A stretch of DNA of 64,000 nt, from positions 1-64,000 of the forward strand of contig JAFAEQ010000008.1 in the NCBI GenBank assembly GCA_023423935.1, given 5' to 3'. The notes under the pieces were generated by a model that made no database searches, was not told where the DNA came from, and saw only the letters and a list, made by a program, of their open reading frames with translations. This DNA comes from Pseudomonadota bacterium (GTDB lineage: Bacteria; Pseudomonadota; Gammaproteobacteria; Steroidobacterales; Steroidobacteraceae). Positions 1 to 7,687 of the stretch are shown piece by piece; the stretch's first letter is position 1, and every line of letters begins with the position of its first letter. Made by a program: the position numbers and the translations under genes.

Positions 1-2
1 TA

Positions 3-377
3 ACGGCAGACACGCAAGTGTTTCTCGGTGACACGCTCGGCGAGCTGATGCTCTTCTACGCCGCGTGCGATGTGGCTCTCGTCGGTGGCAGCTTCGTCAC
101 GATCGGCGGTCATAATCTTCTCGAGCCCGCCGCGTTGGGCCTTCCAGTAATCACCGGCCCGCATAACTTCAGCGCGCCCGATATCGCACGCAGCCTGTTC
201 GCACAGGGGGCCGCCATCCAGGTGCAAACCTCGAGCGAGCTTGCGCGCGCGCTGACCGAGCTGTCGCAGGATGCAGATCGACGCACGCAGATGGGTCGCG
301 CAGGCATCGACGTCATCGAAAGGAATCGTGGTTCACTCGATCGCGTTCTGCATATCGTCGAGCAACAGTTGTCTTAG
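3..377 (+). CDS. waaA: 3-deoxy-D-manno-octulosonic acid (KDO) transferase, C-terminal part
   Basis: The window opens inside this gene, so only the last 124 residues are present, read in the frame starting at base 3. WaaA is a GT-B glycosyltransferase at the inner face of the cytoplasmic membrane that moves KDO from CMP-KDO to the lipid A precursor. The fragment shows the family's C-terminal signatures in order: LGDTLGEL, YAACDVALVGGSF, GGHNLLEPAALG and the GPHNF segment, which belong to the sugar-nucleotide-binding half. The gene ends with TAG and is followed by about 230 bases with no gene I can support. Confidence 0.92.
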   Translation, partial: TADTQVFLGDTLGELMLFYAACDVALVGGSFVTIGGHNLLEPAALGLPVITGPHNFSAPDIARSLFAQGAAIQVQTSSELARALTELSQDADRRTQMGRAGIDVIERNRGSLDRVLHIVEQQLS

Positions 378-605
378 ATGGATCACATCGGCGCGCGCGT
401 ATTGTGATCGAGAGGCCGAGCCCGCTATATGTCGGAGGCCGACGATCATTAGTCGGCAAAGACAAGACAGGGAAGGTCATTCGCTATGCTTCCACGACTT
501 CGACAATCAGCTGTATGAGCGCGCTCGAGCAGCGGCTCGAGCGATATCGGCGTGACCAGAGCTGAAGTGAGGGGACTCCTCCATTCGCAACCAGAGGGTG
601 TCGTC

Positions 606-1004
606 ATGAGCGGTATCTTTCGATTCACGAATGCAACGAAGCATCATCCCGAAGTCGCGGCGTGGATGCGCGGCCATTCCGACGAACTGGGTCTGATGGC
701 GCAGCGCTGGTTCAAAGTCATGCACGAGTGCGGGGACGATGTTCGCGAGTTGCTGCACGACGGGCAGCCGACCGCGTGCGCAGGCGATGCAGCGTTCGCG
801 TATGTCGATGCCTTCAGGGCGCATGTCAATGTCGGATTCTTTCGAGGCGCGGAGCTTCCGGATCCGACTCGCTTGCTGGAAGGGACGGGGAAGCGCATGA
901 GGCATGTGAAGCTGGTCCCCGGAAAGGACGTCGATGTTGCAGCGTTGACGCAGCTGATTGCGGCCGCCTACGCGGACATGAAGCGTCGTTCGACGACGGA
1001 ATGA
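606..1004 (+). CDS. DUF1801-family protein
   Basis: This 132-residue protein ends with the pattern NVGFFRGAELPDPTRLLEGT followed by GKRMRHVKL, which is characteristic of DUF1801 proteins (a YdhG-like, frataxin-like fold of uncertain role). An upstream in-frame ATG at 552 would add 18 residues that do not resemble the family. I chose the ATG at 606, which follows a GAGGG stretch. The protein is small and soluble, with no signal peptide or membrane segment. Its function is unknown; some family members are annotated as iron-related, but nothing here shows that. Confidence 0.8.
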   Translation: MSGIFRFTNATKHHPEVAAWMRGHSDELGLMAQRWFKVMHECGDDVRELLHDGQPTACAGDAAFAYVDAFRAHVNVGFFRGAELPDPTRLLEGTGKRMRHVKLVPGKDVDVAALTQLIAAAYADMKRRSTTE

Positions 1005-1077
1005 GTCGAGAGTCGCATGCGCACGCGAGGTATTCGATGAGCTCAAGCTTCGCACTCCGACAGACAGGTAAGTGAGC

Positions 1078-1350
1078 ATGCCTCGCAAGAAAAACCCGGT
1101 CGGGATCGCAGCAGGAAAACTCATTCTCGCGATACGCAGGGAGCAGGAAGGCTGCGCCAACTTCGCGACTCAGCAGGTTCTCGATCGTGCGCATACATTG
1201 CTGCAGGCATCGCAGAGCGCTTCGGTGTTGAGTCTGCTCGATGGTCGCTCGGTGGCCGAGTATCTCGATGTGGAATGGACGCGAATGCATCCGGCCGTGG
1301 AGCCCAGCATCGCGGCGCTCGTGTCGGAGCTTGACGCGAACGAACGTTGA
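1078..1350 (+). CDS. hypothetical protein, 90 aa
   Basis: This is a small open frame with an ATG at 1078; a GTG two codons earlier (1072) is an alternative. The product begins with a basic stretch (PRKKNP) and continues as a probably helical, soluble protein. I recognise no domain. It lies 73 bases after the DUF1801 gene on the same strand and may be co-transcribed with it. The roughly 290 bases that follow hold short GC-rich inverted repeats (CTCCGC/GCGGAG near 1518-1543) but no gene I can support. Confidence 0.5.
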   Translation: MPRKKNPVGIAAGKLILAIRREQEGCANFATQQVLDRAHTLLQASQSASVLSLLDGRSVAEYLDVEWTRMHPAVEPSIAALVSELDANER

Positions 1351-1643
1351 ACGGCGCGATCGCATACCTGAATGACGAGGCGACAATCTGTCGTGAGGTC
1401 ACGAACCATCTCATCTCGGCTATCAGATGTCGCATTCGCGCGAGGGGTCGATAGCAAGTGAGACTTTCATCAAGTTGTATCGGTTGACCGCACAACTGGT
1501 ACTCGGGTAGCGTCGCGCTCCCTCCGCATGACTGGAAGGCGGAGCGAACAGGGAGGGTCGTGGCGTCTCATTGATCACTATAAGAACGAGACGACCGACG
1601 CGCGCTTCCTGCGTGAGTCAAAGAATCATCAGCGGAGATCAGC

Positions 1644-2162
1644 ATGCAAGACATGAAGTCGATGCGCGGCTTTCTGGTCGCGGTAGTTCTTGGGATGAGT
1701 CTGTTCAGCGGCGGATGTGCGTCCATCGTGCACAATGGCAATCGCCTGATCACGATCAACAGCGATCCGCCCGGTGCGACAGCGTCTATCCGGACGGCTG
1801 AAGGCGAGATCGTCGACGCGCGCAAGACGCCGTGCACCGTTTCGCTCGAACCGAAGCGTGGCTACTTCAAAGGACAGAGCTATGTGCTGAGGCTGGAGAT
1901 GGCTGGCTATCAGCCGACAGAAGTGCCTCTCAAGGCAACGATATCGGGGTGGTACTTCGGCAACATCATCTTCGGCGGGCTGATCGGAATGTTGGCGGTC
2001 GATCCGGCGACGGGTGCGATGTGGAACATCGAGCCGGGCAAGATCGATCGTAAGTTGTCCTCATCGCAGGCGGAAGTGATCAAGAACAAGACCGGATTCG
2101 TCGTCGTTCTCGCATCCGATCTCACGTCGAAGGAACGTGAGCAGATGCAGCGCCTGAACTGA
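1644..2162 (+). CDS. putative lipoprotein with PEGA-like region
   Basis: The 172-residue product starts with a short signal peptide ending in the lipobox-like FSGGCAS (Cys near residue 25), so it is probably an outer- or inner-membrane lipoprotein. After it comes ITINSDPPGATASI, which resembles the start of a PEGA domain, a short beta-rich module found in surface proteins. A hydrophobic glycine-rich segment (NIIFGGLIGMLAV, about residues 110-123) may interact with the membrane. A strong terminator follows directly, so this gene ends its transcript. The function is unknown. Confidence 0.7.
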   Translation: MQDMKSMRGFLVAVVLGMSLFSGGCASIVHNGNRLITINSDPPGATASIRTAEGEIVDARKTPCTVSLEPKRGYFKGQSYVLRLEMAGYQPTEVPLKATISGWYFGNIIFGGLIGMLAVDPATGAMWNIEPGKIDRKLSSSQAEVIKNKTGFVVVLASDLTSKEREQMQRLN

Positions 2163-2167
2163 TGCGC

Positions 2168-2200
2168 ATCGGACTCGGGCTCTTCGTGCCCGAGTCCGAT
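2168..2200 (+). terminator. intrinsic terminator-like hairpin
   Basis: A perfect 13-bp stem (ATCGGACTCGGGC and its complement) encloses the 7-base loop TCTTCGT, 6 bases after the stop of the lipoprotein gene. The stem is followed by CCTTTGCCTT, a weak T-rich tail. Confidence 0.8.
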
Positions 2201-2212
2201 CCTTTGCCTTAG

Positions 2213-2322
2213 GGAATCTCTGATCAATTCTCCATTCGCAAGCATAGTTGCTTCGCCCGGCGAAGCATTTCAACCAGTTGCAGCCTTGCGAAGGTCAGGG
2301 AAGTCGACAAATCAGAGCTTCC
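2213..2322. mobile_element. MITE-like element, copy 1 (110 bp)
   Basis: The element runs from GGAATCTCTGAT to ATCAGAGCTTCC, ends that are inverted repeats of each other with one mismatch. It is flanked on both sides by TTAG (2209-2212 and 2323-2326), which looks like a 4-bp target-site duplication. Inside are nested inverted repeats, TTCGCAAG/CTTGCGAA and TGCTTCGC/GCGAAGCA (2249-2256 and 2260-2267). A second copy of exactly the same length, inverted and about 90% identical by eye, lies at 63087-63196. It has no coding capacity, so it would need a transposase supplied elsewhere, possibly from an IS5-type element. It sits between two convergent genes. Confidence 0.8.
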
Positions 2323-2328
2323 TTAGGT

Positions 2329-2988
2329 CTATCCCTTCGTCAGCACCACGTGGAACGCGTTCTGCGTACCGACCTGCCGGGTCGTGCGAAAGCCCGCTGC
2401 GTTGAGATCGATTCCAGCGAAGAATGCTTCACCCTGGCCAAGCAGGACCGGTGAAATGACCAGGTGCATCTCATCGATCAAGCCAGCTTGCAGATACTGA
2501 CGCACGGTTGAAACGCCGCCGCCGATGCGGATGTCCTTGCCGGCCGCAGCGTCGCGCGCACGGTCCATCGCTTCGTGAATGCCGCCGGTGACGAAGTAGA
2601 AGGTTGTGTTGCCCTCCATCTCGAGCGGCGCACGTGCGTAATGCGTGAGCACGAAGACCGGTACGTGATAGGGCGGGCTCGGGCCCCACCAGCCTTTCCA
2701 CGAGTCGTCCGGCCAGTCGCCGCGGATCGGGCCGAACATGTTGCGGCCCATGATCCAGGCGCCGAGGTTGTCGAAGCTGTGCCGGGCAAAGTCGTCGTCC
2801 GCGCCGCTCGTGCCGCCGTCGCTGCCGAGGACCTTCTCCCGAAAGGTCTTCGTGGGAATGAACCATTGATGTAATCGTTCGGCACCTACGCCGAGCGGAG
2901 CGTCCAGGCTCTGATTCGGTCCCGCGCCGAATCCATCCATCGATACCGTGAAAGCTTTTACTTTGACTTGGGTCACCGGTCGCTCCAT
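2329..2988 (-). CDS. dihydrofolate reductase / RibD C-terminal domain family protein
   Basis: This 219-residue protein belongs to the RibD-C/DHFR-like superfamily, NADPH-dependent reductases often annotated as deaminase-reductases. Visible signatures are VKAFTVSMDGFGAG at the N-terminus, the MGRNMFGP strand-loop, VLTHY and FVTGGI, the nucleotide-binding IRIGGGVSTVRQYLQAGLID, and a terminal MHLVISPVLLGQGE. I chose the ATG at 2988 (MERPVTQ); the frame stays open further upstream but that part does not resemble the family. The stop codon lies 2 bases from the target duplication of the MITE-like element. The substrate is unknown. Confidence 0.85.
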   Translation of the reverse strand: MERPVTQVKVKAFTVSMDGFGAGPNQSLDAPLGVGAERLHQWFIPTKTFREKVLGSDGGTSGADDDFARHSFDNLGAWIMGRNMFGPIRGDWPDDSWKGWWGPSPPYHVPVFVLTHYARAPLEMEGNTTFYFVTGGIHEAMDRARDAAAGKDIRIGGGVSTVRQYLQAGLIDEMHLVISPVLLGQGEAFFAGIDLNAAGFRTTRQVGTQNAFHVVLTKG

Positions 2989-3135
2989 TCGTCGTACGTG
3001 GTTGGAAGACGTGCCCGGTCCCGGTGGACCGACATTCTTCACAGCTTTATCTGTATCACTTTTTGTGCGCAAATCTGCTTCTGTTATGCAGTACAGATGG
3101 GCGTAGAGTGTCACTCGTCCTCAAGCGAGATTCTT

Positions 3136-3363
3136 ATGCGAATTGCCAAACCGTTCCTGCTCATCACGACTCCGCCCGCGATGGTCGTCGGCGTGTACGA
3201 GGCGTTCAGGCTTGCCGGCGGACTTGCGTTCCTGATGATTGCGCTGATCCTCATGATGTGCGCCGCAATCGGCATGCTGGTGATGACTATTCGCAAGGAG
3301 CAGCGCGCGCTCGCATCGACGCCCCGCGCCGAACTGCAAGAAAAAAGCCCGGAGTCCACATGA
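3136..3363 (+). CDS. small membrane protein, 75 aa
   Basis: The product has a basic start (MRIAK) and two hydrophobic stretches (about residues 7-25 and 28-50) followed by a polar tail, so it is probably a two-helix inner-membrane protein with a cytoplasmic C-terminus. Its stop codon overlaps the start codon of the next gene (ATGA), which implies translational coupling to the DUF2909 protein. I recognise no family. Confidence 0.6.
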   Translation: MRIAKPFLLITTPPAMVVGVYEAFRLAGGLAFLMIALILMMCAAIGMLVMTIRKEQRALASTPRAELQEKSPEST

Positions 3364-3560
3364 TCAAGGTTCTCATCGTCGCCACATTGATTGCGATCGT
3401 GGTCAGTCTCGGCCAGGCGCTGTTCAGCATGACCTCGGGTCCCACCAACAACAAACGCATGGTGCAGGCATTGACGGTGCGCGTAGGCCTGTCGGTTGCG
3501 CTCTTCATTCTGCTGCTCATCGCATGGCAGCTCGGGCTCGTCTCTCCGCATGGAATGTAA
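3360..3560 (+). CDS. DUF2909 family twin-transmembrane protein
   Basis: This 66-residue protein has two transmembrane helices, about residues 3-24 and 43-60, around a short loop. The family hallmarks are KVLIVATLIAIVVSLGQALF, the RMVQALTVRVGLSVALF segment and the C-terminal GLVSPHG. DUF2909 proteins are often found near cytochrome c oxidase genes and may take part in respiratory complex assembly, but no such genes lie here. The start overlaps the upstream stop (ATGA). The next gene starts 9 bases later on the same strand. Confidence 0.85.
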   Translation: MIKVLIVATLIAIVVSLGQALFSMTSGPTNNKRMVQALTVRVGLSVALFILLLIAWQLGLVSPHGM

Positions 3561-3569
3561 GTCGTACGC

Positions 3570-4979
3570 GTGACGCGTTATCGCGAGCTGTCGGAAGAAC
3601 TCGCGGATCTGATCCGCAAAGGTACGCTGCGGCCGGGTGAACGCGTGCCGTCCGTACGTGCATTGTGTCGCGAGCGAGGATTGAGTCCTGCCACTGCGAT
3701 GCGAGCGTACGAAGTGCTCGAGGCGCAAGGGTTGATCGAAACGCGTCCGCGCTCGGGCTATTACGTCAGCGAGCACGCTGGACAGCGTGCTCCTGAGCCG
3801 AAGCGTTCGCGGCCGCGGAGTCGCAGCACCCGCGTCGACGTCGATGAACTGGTGTTCGACATCCTGATGGCGACCCGACAGCGTAATGTCGTGCCGCTGG
3901 GCTCCGCATTTCCGAGTGCATCGCTTTTCCCCTGGAACAAGCTCGCGCGACATCTCGGCAGCAGCGCGCGACACATGGATCCGTGGAGCTCGGTCGAAAG
4001 CCTGCCTCCAGGGAACGAAGAGCTCAGACGGCAAATCGTGCGTCGTTACCTCGCGCACGGCACACGTGTCGCCCTCGATGAAGTCGTGATCACGAGCGGC
4101 GCGCTCGAGGCGCTGAATCTTTCGCTGCAGATTCTCACCCGACCCGGCGATACGGTTGCGATCGAATCGCCCTCGTTCTATGGATGTCTGCAGTCGATTC
4201 AGGCGCTCGGGCTCAAAGCGCTGGAAATCCCCACGCATCCAGTGCACGGGGTCGATATCGGTGCGCTCGCTGCAGCGATCGACAAGCACGACATCAAGGC
4301 GTGCTGGTTCATGACGAGCTTTCAGAATCCCACCGGCGCCACGATGCCTCTCGAGGCGAAGCGTGAGCTCGTCGCATTGCTGGCGAAGCGCGAAATCCCC
4401 TTGATCGAAGACGACGTTTACGGCGAGCTCTTTTTCCGTAGCGAGCGTCCGCGGCCTGCGAAGAGCTTCGATACCCGCGGTCTCGTGATCCACTGCGGCT
4501 CGTTCTCCAAGAGCCTCGCGCCGGGTTATCGCCTCGGATGGGCGCTGGCGGGCAAGTTCGCGGACGCACTGCTGAGACGCAAGATCACGAGCACGCTCGC
4601 GACGAGCATTCCGATCCAGAACGGCATCGCGTCGATGTTGCGGCACGAGGCATACGACGCGCATCTCGAACGCTTGCGCCGTTCGCTGCAGGCACAGCAG
4701 CAACAAATGCTCGTTTCGCTGCGCAGGCACTTGCCAACACACAGAGTCACCGCCCCGCTCGGCGGCTATTTCGTCTGGGTCGAGCTCGACGAACGCATTG
4801 ATTCGCTGGAAGTACATCGACGCGCGCTGGATGAGAACATCAGTGTGGCGCCGGGCCCCATGTTCTCCGCTCGCCGCGAGTTCCGAAACTACCTGCGCTT
4901 GAACTTCGGACACCCGTGGTCGCAGACGATCGACGATGCCGTCTCTCGATTGGGGCGCATCGTCAGAGCCTGTTCGTAG
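3570..4979 (+). CDS. MocR/PdxR-type transcriptional regulator (GntR HTH fused to aminotransferase-like domain)
   Basis: This 469-residue protein has an N-terminal GntR winged helix (residues 1-70; LRPGERVPSVRALCRERGLS, then a recognition helix ending GLIETRPRSGYYV). A full fold-type I aminotransferase-like domain follows. The PLP-binding lysine sits in GSFSKSLAPGYRLGW, and the conserved SFQNPTGATM and EDDVYGEL motifs are present. MocR regulators use the PLP domain to sense an amino acid or vitamer and act as activators or repressors. The start is GTG at 3570. Its target is not evident from the flanking genes. Confidence 0.9.
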   Translation: MTRYRELSEELADLIRKGTLRPGERVPSVRALCRERGLSPATAMRAYEVLEAQGLIETRPRSGYYVSEHAGQRAPEPKRSRPRSRSTRVDVDELVFDILMATRQRNVVPLGSAFPSASLFPWNKLARHLGSSARHMDPWSSVESLPPGNEELRRQIVRRYLAHGTRVALDEVVITSGALEALNLSLQILTRPGDTVAIESPSFYGCLQSIQALGLKALEIPTHPVHGVDIGALAAAIDKHDIKACWFMTSFQNPTGATMPLEAKRELVALLAKREIPLIEDDVYGELFFRSERPRPAKSFDTRGLVIHCGSFSKSLAPGYRLGWALAGKFADALLRRKITSTLATSIPIQNGIASMLRHEAYDAHLERLRRSLQAQQQQMLVSLRRHLPTHRVTAPLGGYFVWVELDERIDSLEVHRRALDENISVAPGPMFSARREFRNYLRLNFGHPWSQTIDDAVSRLGRIVRACS

Positions 4980-5235
4980 TCGCTTCGCGATCGTCGAAAC
5001 TCCGCAAACTTTTCGCGCAAGTGAGGGCAGGCGAGCGCGGCAGCGGCGCTGCCAAACCTCTCGGTGCTTTGCCGCGGTGATGCCTCGGGGGTTCCCTCAA
5101 TCCGATCGTCCAGCGCGCCAGAATTGCCGACAGACTGAAAGGTCTCCTGCAGCTTCCGGCAGACGTCGAGCTTCGAGACCGCTACACTTCGCGCCCTCGA
5201 TCGGCGGCCTGACGGCCGCGAGTGGAGATTTGTTG

Positions 5236-5439
5236 ATGAGCACGACGACGCGGCCACGGTCACCCAAGACCGATGCTCGATTGGCCGAATCCATCGCCAA
5301 GGAAACGAACACTCCGATCGAACTCGTAAAGGCGATCTACGACGAAGAGTTCGATGCCATCGCTGCAAAAGCGAGGATCACGCAATACGTGGGCGTGATC
5401 GCGAGCCGCCGCGTCAGGCTGCGGTTACAGAAGCACTAG
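5236..5439 (+). CDS. DUF3562-like small protein
   Basis: The 67-residue product begins at the ATG at 5236 (MSTTTRPRSPK). Its core, ETNTPIELVKAIYDEEFDAI followed by ARITQYVGVIASRRVRLRL, matches the small DUF3562 helical proteins of proteobacteria. There is no signal peptide or membrane segment. The role is unknown; the basic, helical nature would fit a nucleic-acid or protein-binding accessory. The frame is open further upstream but without family similarity. Confidence 0.7.
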   Translation: MSTTTRPRSPKTDARLAESIAKETNTPIELVKAIYDEEFDAIAAKARITQYVGVIASRRVRLRLQKH

Positions 5440-5956
5440 CGCTCGAAAGCGTCTCGAGTCTCCTGTGACGTTGGAGCGGATCTCTCGATTGGAAACGTCG
5501 GCAACGCGATCGTTCTGATCTCGGCAGGCGCGATGCACACATTTGAAGCGCTGCTCGGTCCATCTCAATGAAGGAACCGTAGTTCATTCGACGGCGTTGT
5601 TCGCATCGTCGAGCGGCTTCACTTCCGCAAAAGAATCTTTCGTTGCAGGCCGCGTGCACTCTCTTTGACAGCGCGGGCCATGTGCGAGCACCGGCTCAGC
5701 GCAGATTGCGTGTCATCTGCCTTTCATTCCGTGACGCTCGCAGTCGTCGTCGAACGAAATGTGCGCGAGGAAGCACACCGGCACTCATCCCACCGTGACG
5801 GAATAAAAATGTTGAGGTCGTCTCAACTTACAACCGCCGCCTAAGTCGATTGACGTATTGAAAGCGACAAATCTGTCGCATCCATGCCGTGGTAAAGACG
5901 CGACTCGCGTTCGCTGGCACGCAACATGCTTCCTGGTGAATCGGGGATGGATGTGA
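5440..5956. other. intergenic region upstream of the ECF sigma gene
   Basis: About 515 bases hold no gene I can support. The only structured feature is the short inverted repeat GTTGAG-GTCGT-CTCAAC at 5811-5827, preceded by an AT-rich GGAATAAAAA. This could be part of the sigma gene's promoter or an operator. The GGAATA/CGTCTC pair has a spacing unlike the regulon motif seen further downstream. Confidence 0.4.
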
Positions 5957-6523
5957 GTGCTGCCGATGAGCGTGAGGTCCGAGAACGTGCTGGCCAGTGA
6001 CGTTGTATTCGATGAGCCTGCCAACGAGGCGTTGTCGGTGCACGAGACGATCCACCGCTATCACGATTCGCTGATCCGCTTTCTGCGCCAGCGTCTGCGA
6101 GTGAAGGAGGATGCTGCGGACGTCGCTCAGGAAGCTTACATCCGCATGATGCAGTACGAAGGGTCACGGCAGATCCAATCGCCTTCCTCCATGCTGTTTC
6201 GTATCGCCATCAATGTCGCAAACGATCTGGGTCGAGCCGAGCAGGCGCGTCGCGTGAGCGATCAGATGCCAATCGACGGTATAGAGCTGGCGTGCGATCG
6301 CCCCGCGGTCGAACGCGAGTTGTCAGCGGAGCAGGATCTGGCGGTGCTGTACAAGGCCATTGAGCAGTTGCCGCCGAAATGTCGACACGTCTTCCTGTTG
6401 AGTCGTGTGCAACAGATGACTTATCCCCAGATTGCAGCTCACTGCGGCATTTCGGTGAAGATGGTCGAGAAGCACATCAGCCATGCGCTGGCCATCTGCA
6501 TGAAGAAGGTTTCGGACTGTTGA
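5957..6523 (+). CDS. ECF-family RNA polymerase sigma factor, FecI-like
   Basis: The product is about 186-188 residues, the usual size for ECF sigma factors. Region 2 is visible as ETIHRYHDSLIRFLRQRL through KEDAADVAQEAYIRMM (about residues 30-65). Region 4 is LPPKCRHVFLLSRVQQMTYP then QIAAHCGISVKMVEKHISHA (about 138-178). A FecR-like gene follows and then an STN-type TonB receptor, the standard FecI-FecR-FecA signalling arrangement. The start is GTG 5957 or ATG 5966; the purine-rich GGGGATGGA upstream does not decide between them. I infer that this sigma factor reads the GTRGGG-N16-CGTCTGA promoters found in front of seven units between 10.9 and 46.7 kb. Confidence 0.9.
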   Translation: MLPMSVRSENVLASDVVFDEPANEALSVHETIHRYHDSLIRFLRQRLRVKEDAADVAQEAYIRMMQYEGSRQIQSPSSMLFRIAINVANDLGRAEQARRVSDQMPIDGIELACDRPAVERELSAEQDLAVLYKAIEQLPPKCRHVFLLSRVQQMTYPQIAAHCGISVKMVEKHISHALAICMKKVSDC

Positions 6524-6551
6524 GAATATTTTTTTGTCGGTAGGTAGGGGG

Positions 6552-7616
6552 ATGATGGGACACGGTCGTCTCAGTCATATGGCGTCCAGGAACCACGATC
6601 GCATCTTGCTGGAAGCGGCGCGAAGGCATTCGCAGCTGCTGGCTTCCGGCTGCTCGCCGGAAGCGCAAGGAGAATTGCGTGCATGGGAAGAACAGGGCCC
6701 AGATCAGCAGGGAGCGAGCGATCTCGCGCAACAGGTTCTGACGGGCGTGGATCGTCTTTCGGCGAGCGATGAGTACGCCCGCAAACTCAAGGCGCTTGCG
6801 GATGAAGCCCTGAGTGCTTATCCGTCGCAGGAGCAGCCGAAGCCGGTTGTCCACACCAGGTTGAGCGGCCTGCGTAAAGGTGTTGGCGTTGCCGCAGCAC
6901 TCGCTGCGATCGCGGTCATCTGTCAATGGCAGATCGATCAGGGTGCGCAGCGTGTTCAGGCCAGTGTGTTCCAGACTGCAGGTCACGAGCGTCGAACGGT
7001 CACGTTGCAGGACGGCTCGCGCATCGATCTGGATGTAGGGACGCGCGTCGAGGTGCGTATGAGTCCTGAACGTCGCGACATAAATCTGTTGAGCGGACGC
7101 GCGTTGTTCGATGTTGCGCACGATGCCAGGCGGCCGTTCTCCGTAACGGCAAACGATTCACGCACCGTCGCGTTGGGGACTCAGTTTCAGGTCGAGAATG
7201 AAAACGGTCGCGTGGTCGTGACCCTGGCTCAGGGTTCAGTCGCCGTCGATGGCAGCGGGCCGCGTTTGAGCACGCCTTGGCGCGAACGTCTGCAGCCCGG
7301 CGATCAACTGAGCATCAATGTATCGACGACCGAGCGCAGCCGGCATTTCGTCGATCCGCAACTCGTGACCAGCTGGACGCACGGACGACATGTGTTTCGC
7401 GGCACGCCATTGCACGAGGCGCTCGATGAAGTGAATCGCTACGCAACGCGTAAGGTCCACCTCGGCGATCCTTCGCTGGCGAACCTGCCGGTGGCCGGCA
7501 ATTTCGTCGCAGGCGACAGCGAGCTCGTAGTGAAGGCGTTTGCAGCTGTGCTGCCGCTGAGAGTGGTTTCCGGCGGTGACGAAGAAATCATCTTGTTCCG
7601 CCGTTATGGCGAATGA
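6552..7616 (+). CDS. FecR-like anti-sigma factor / sigma regulator
   Basis: This protein of about 354 residues has a cytoplasmic sigma-binding N-terminus (about residues 15-60), one membrane helix (about 108-124, GVGVAAALAAIAVI) and a periplasmic FecR domain. The domain contains TVTLQDGSRIDLDVGTRVEV and LLSGRALFDVAHDARRPFSV, then TQFQVENENGRVVVTLAQGS. The C-terminal part would contact the receptor's STN domain. It begins about 28 bases after the sigma gene. The longest frame begins at TTG 6534; ATG 6552/6555 follows a G-rich stretch, and ATG 6579 (MASRNHD) also fits the family start well. A GTAGGG-N17-CGTCTCAG sequence at 6544-6574 overlaps this region. Confidence 0.88.
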   Translation: MMGHGRLSHMASRNHDRILLEAARRHSQLLASGCSPEAQGELRAWEEQGPDQQGASDLAQQVLTGVDRLSASDEYARKLKALADEALSAYPSQEQPKPVVHTRLSGLRKGVGVAAALAAIAVICQWQIDQGAQRVQASVFQTAGHERRTVTLQDGSRIDLDVGTRVEVRMSPERRDINLLSGRALFDVAHDARRPFSVTANDSRTVALGTQFQVENENGRVVVTLAQGSVAVDGSGPRLSTPWRERLQPGDQLSINVSTTERSRHFVDPQLVTSWTHGRHVFRGTPLHEALDEVNRYATRKVHLGDPSLANLPVAGNFVAGDSELVVKAFAAVLPLRVVSGGDEEIILFRRYGE

Positions 7617-7687
7617 GCTTGCTGTGACACCGGAAAGGTGGATAGCACGCAGGATGCCATGAGCTCCCCACAAGTCATGCATCCATC

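Noticed and set aside
3111..4913. A 600-codon open frame on the minus strand opposite the MocR regulator
   Set aside because: It is a high-GC shadow of a clear gene on the other strand; its product is Arg-rich with no recognisable domain.
5797..5826. Regulon site before the ECF sigma gene (CGTCTCAA at 5819)
   Set aside because: The matching first half is GACGGA, so it does not fit the motif; a different promoter type is possible.
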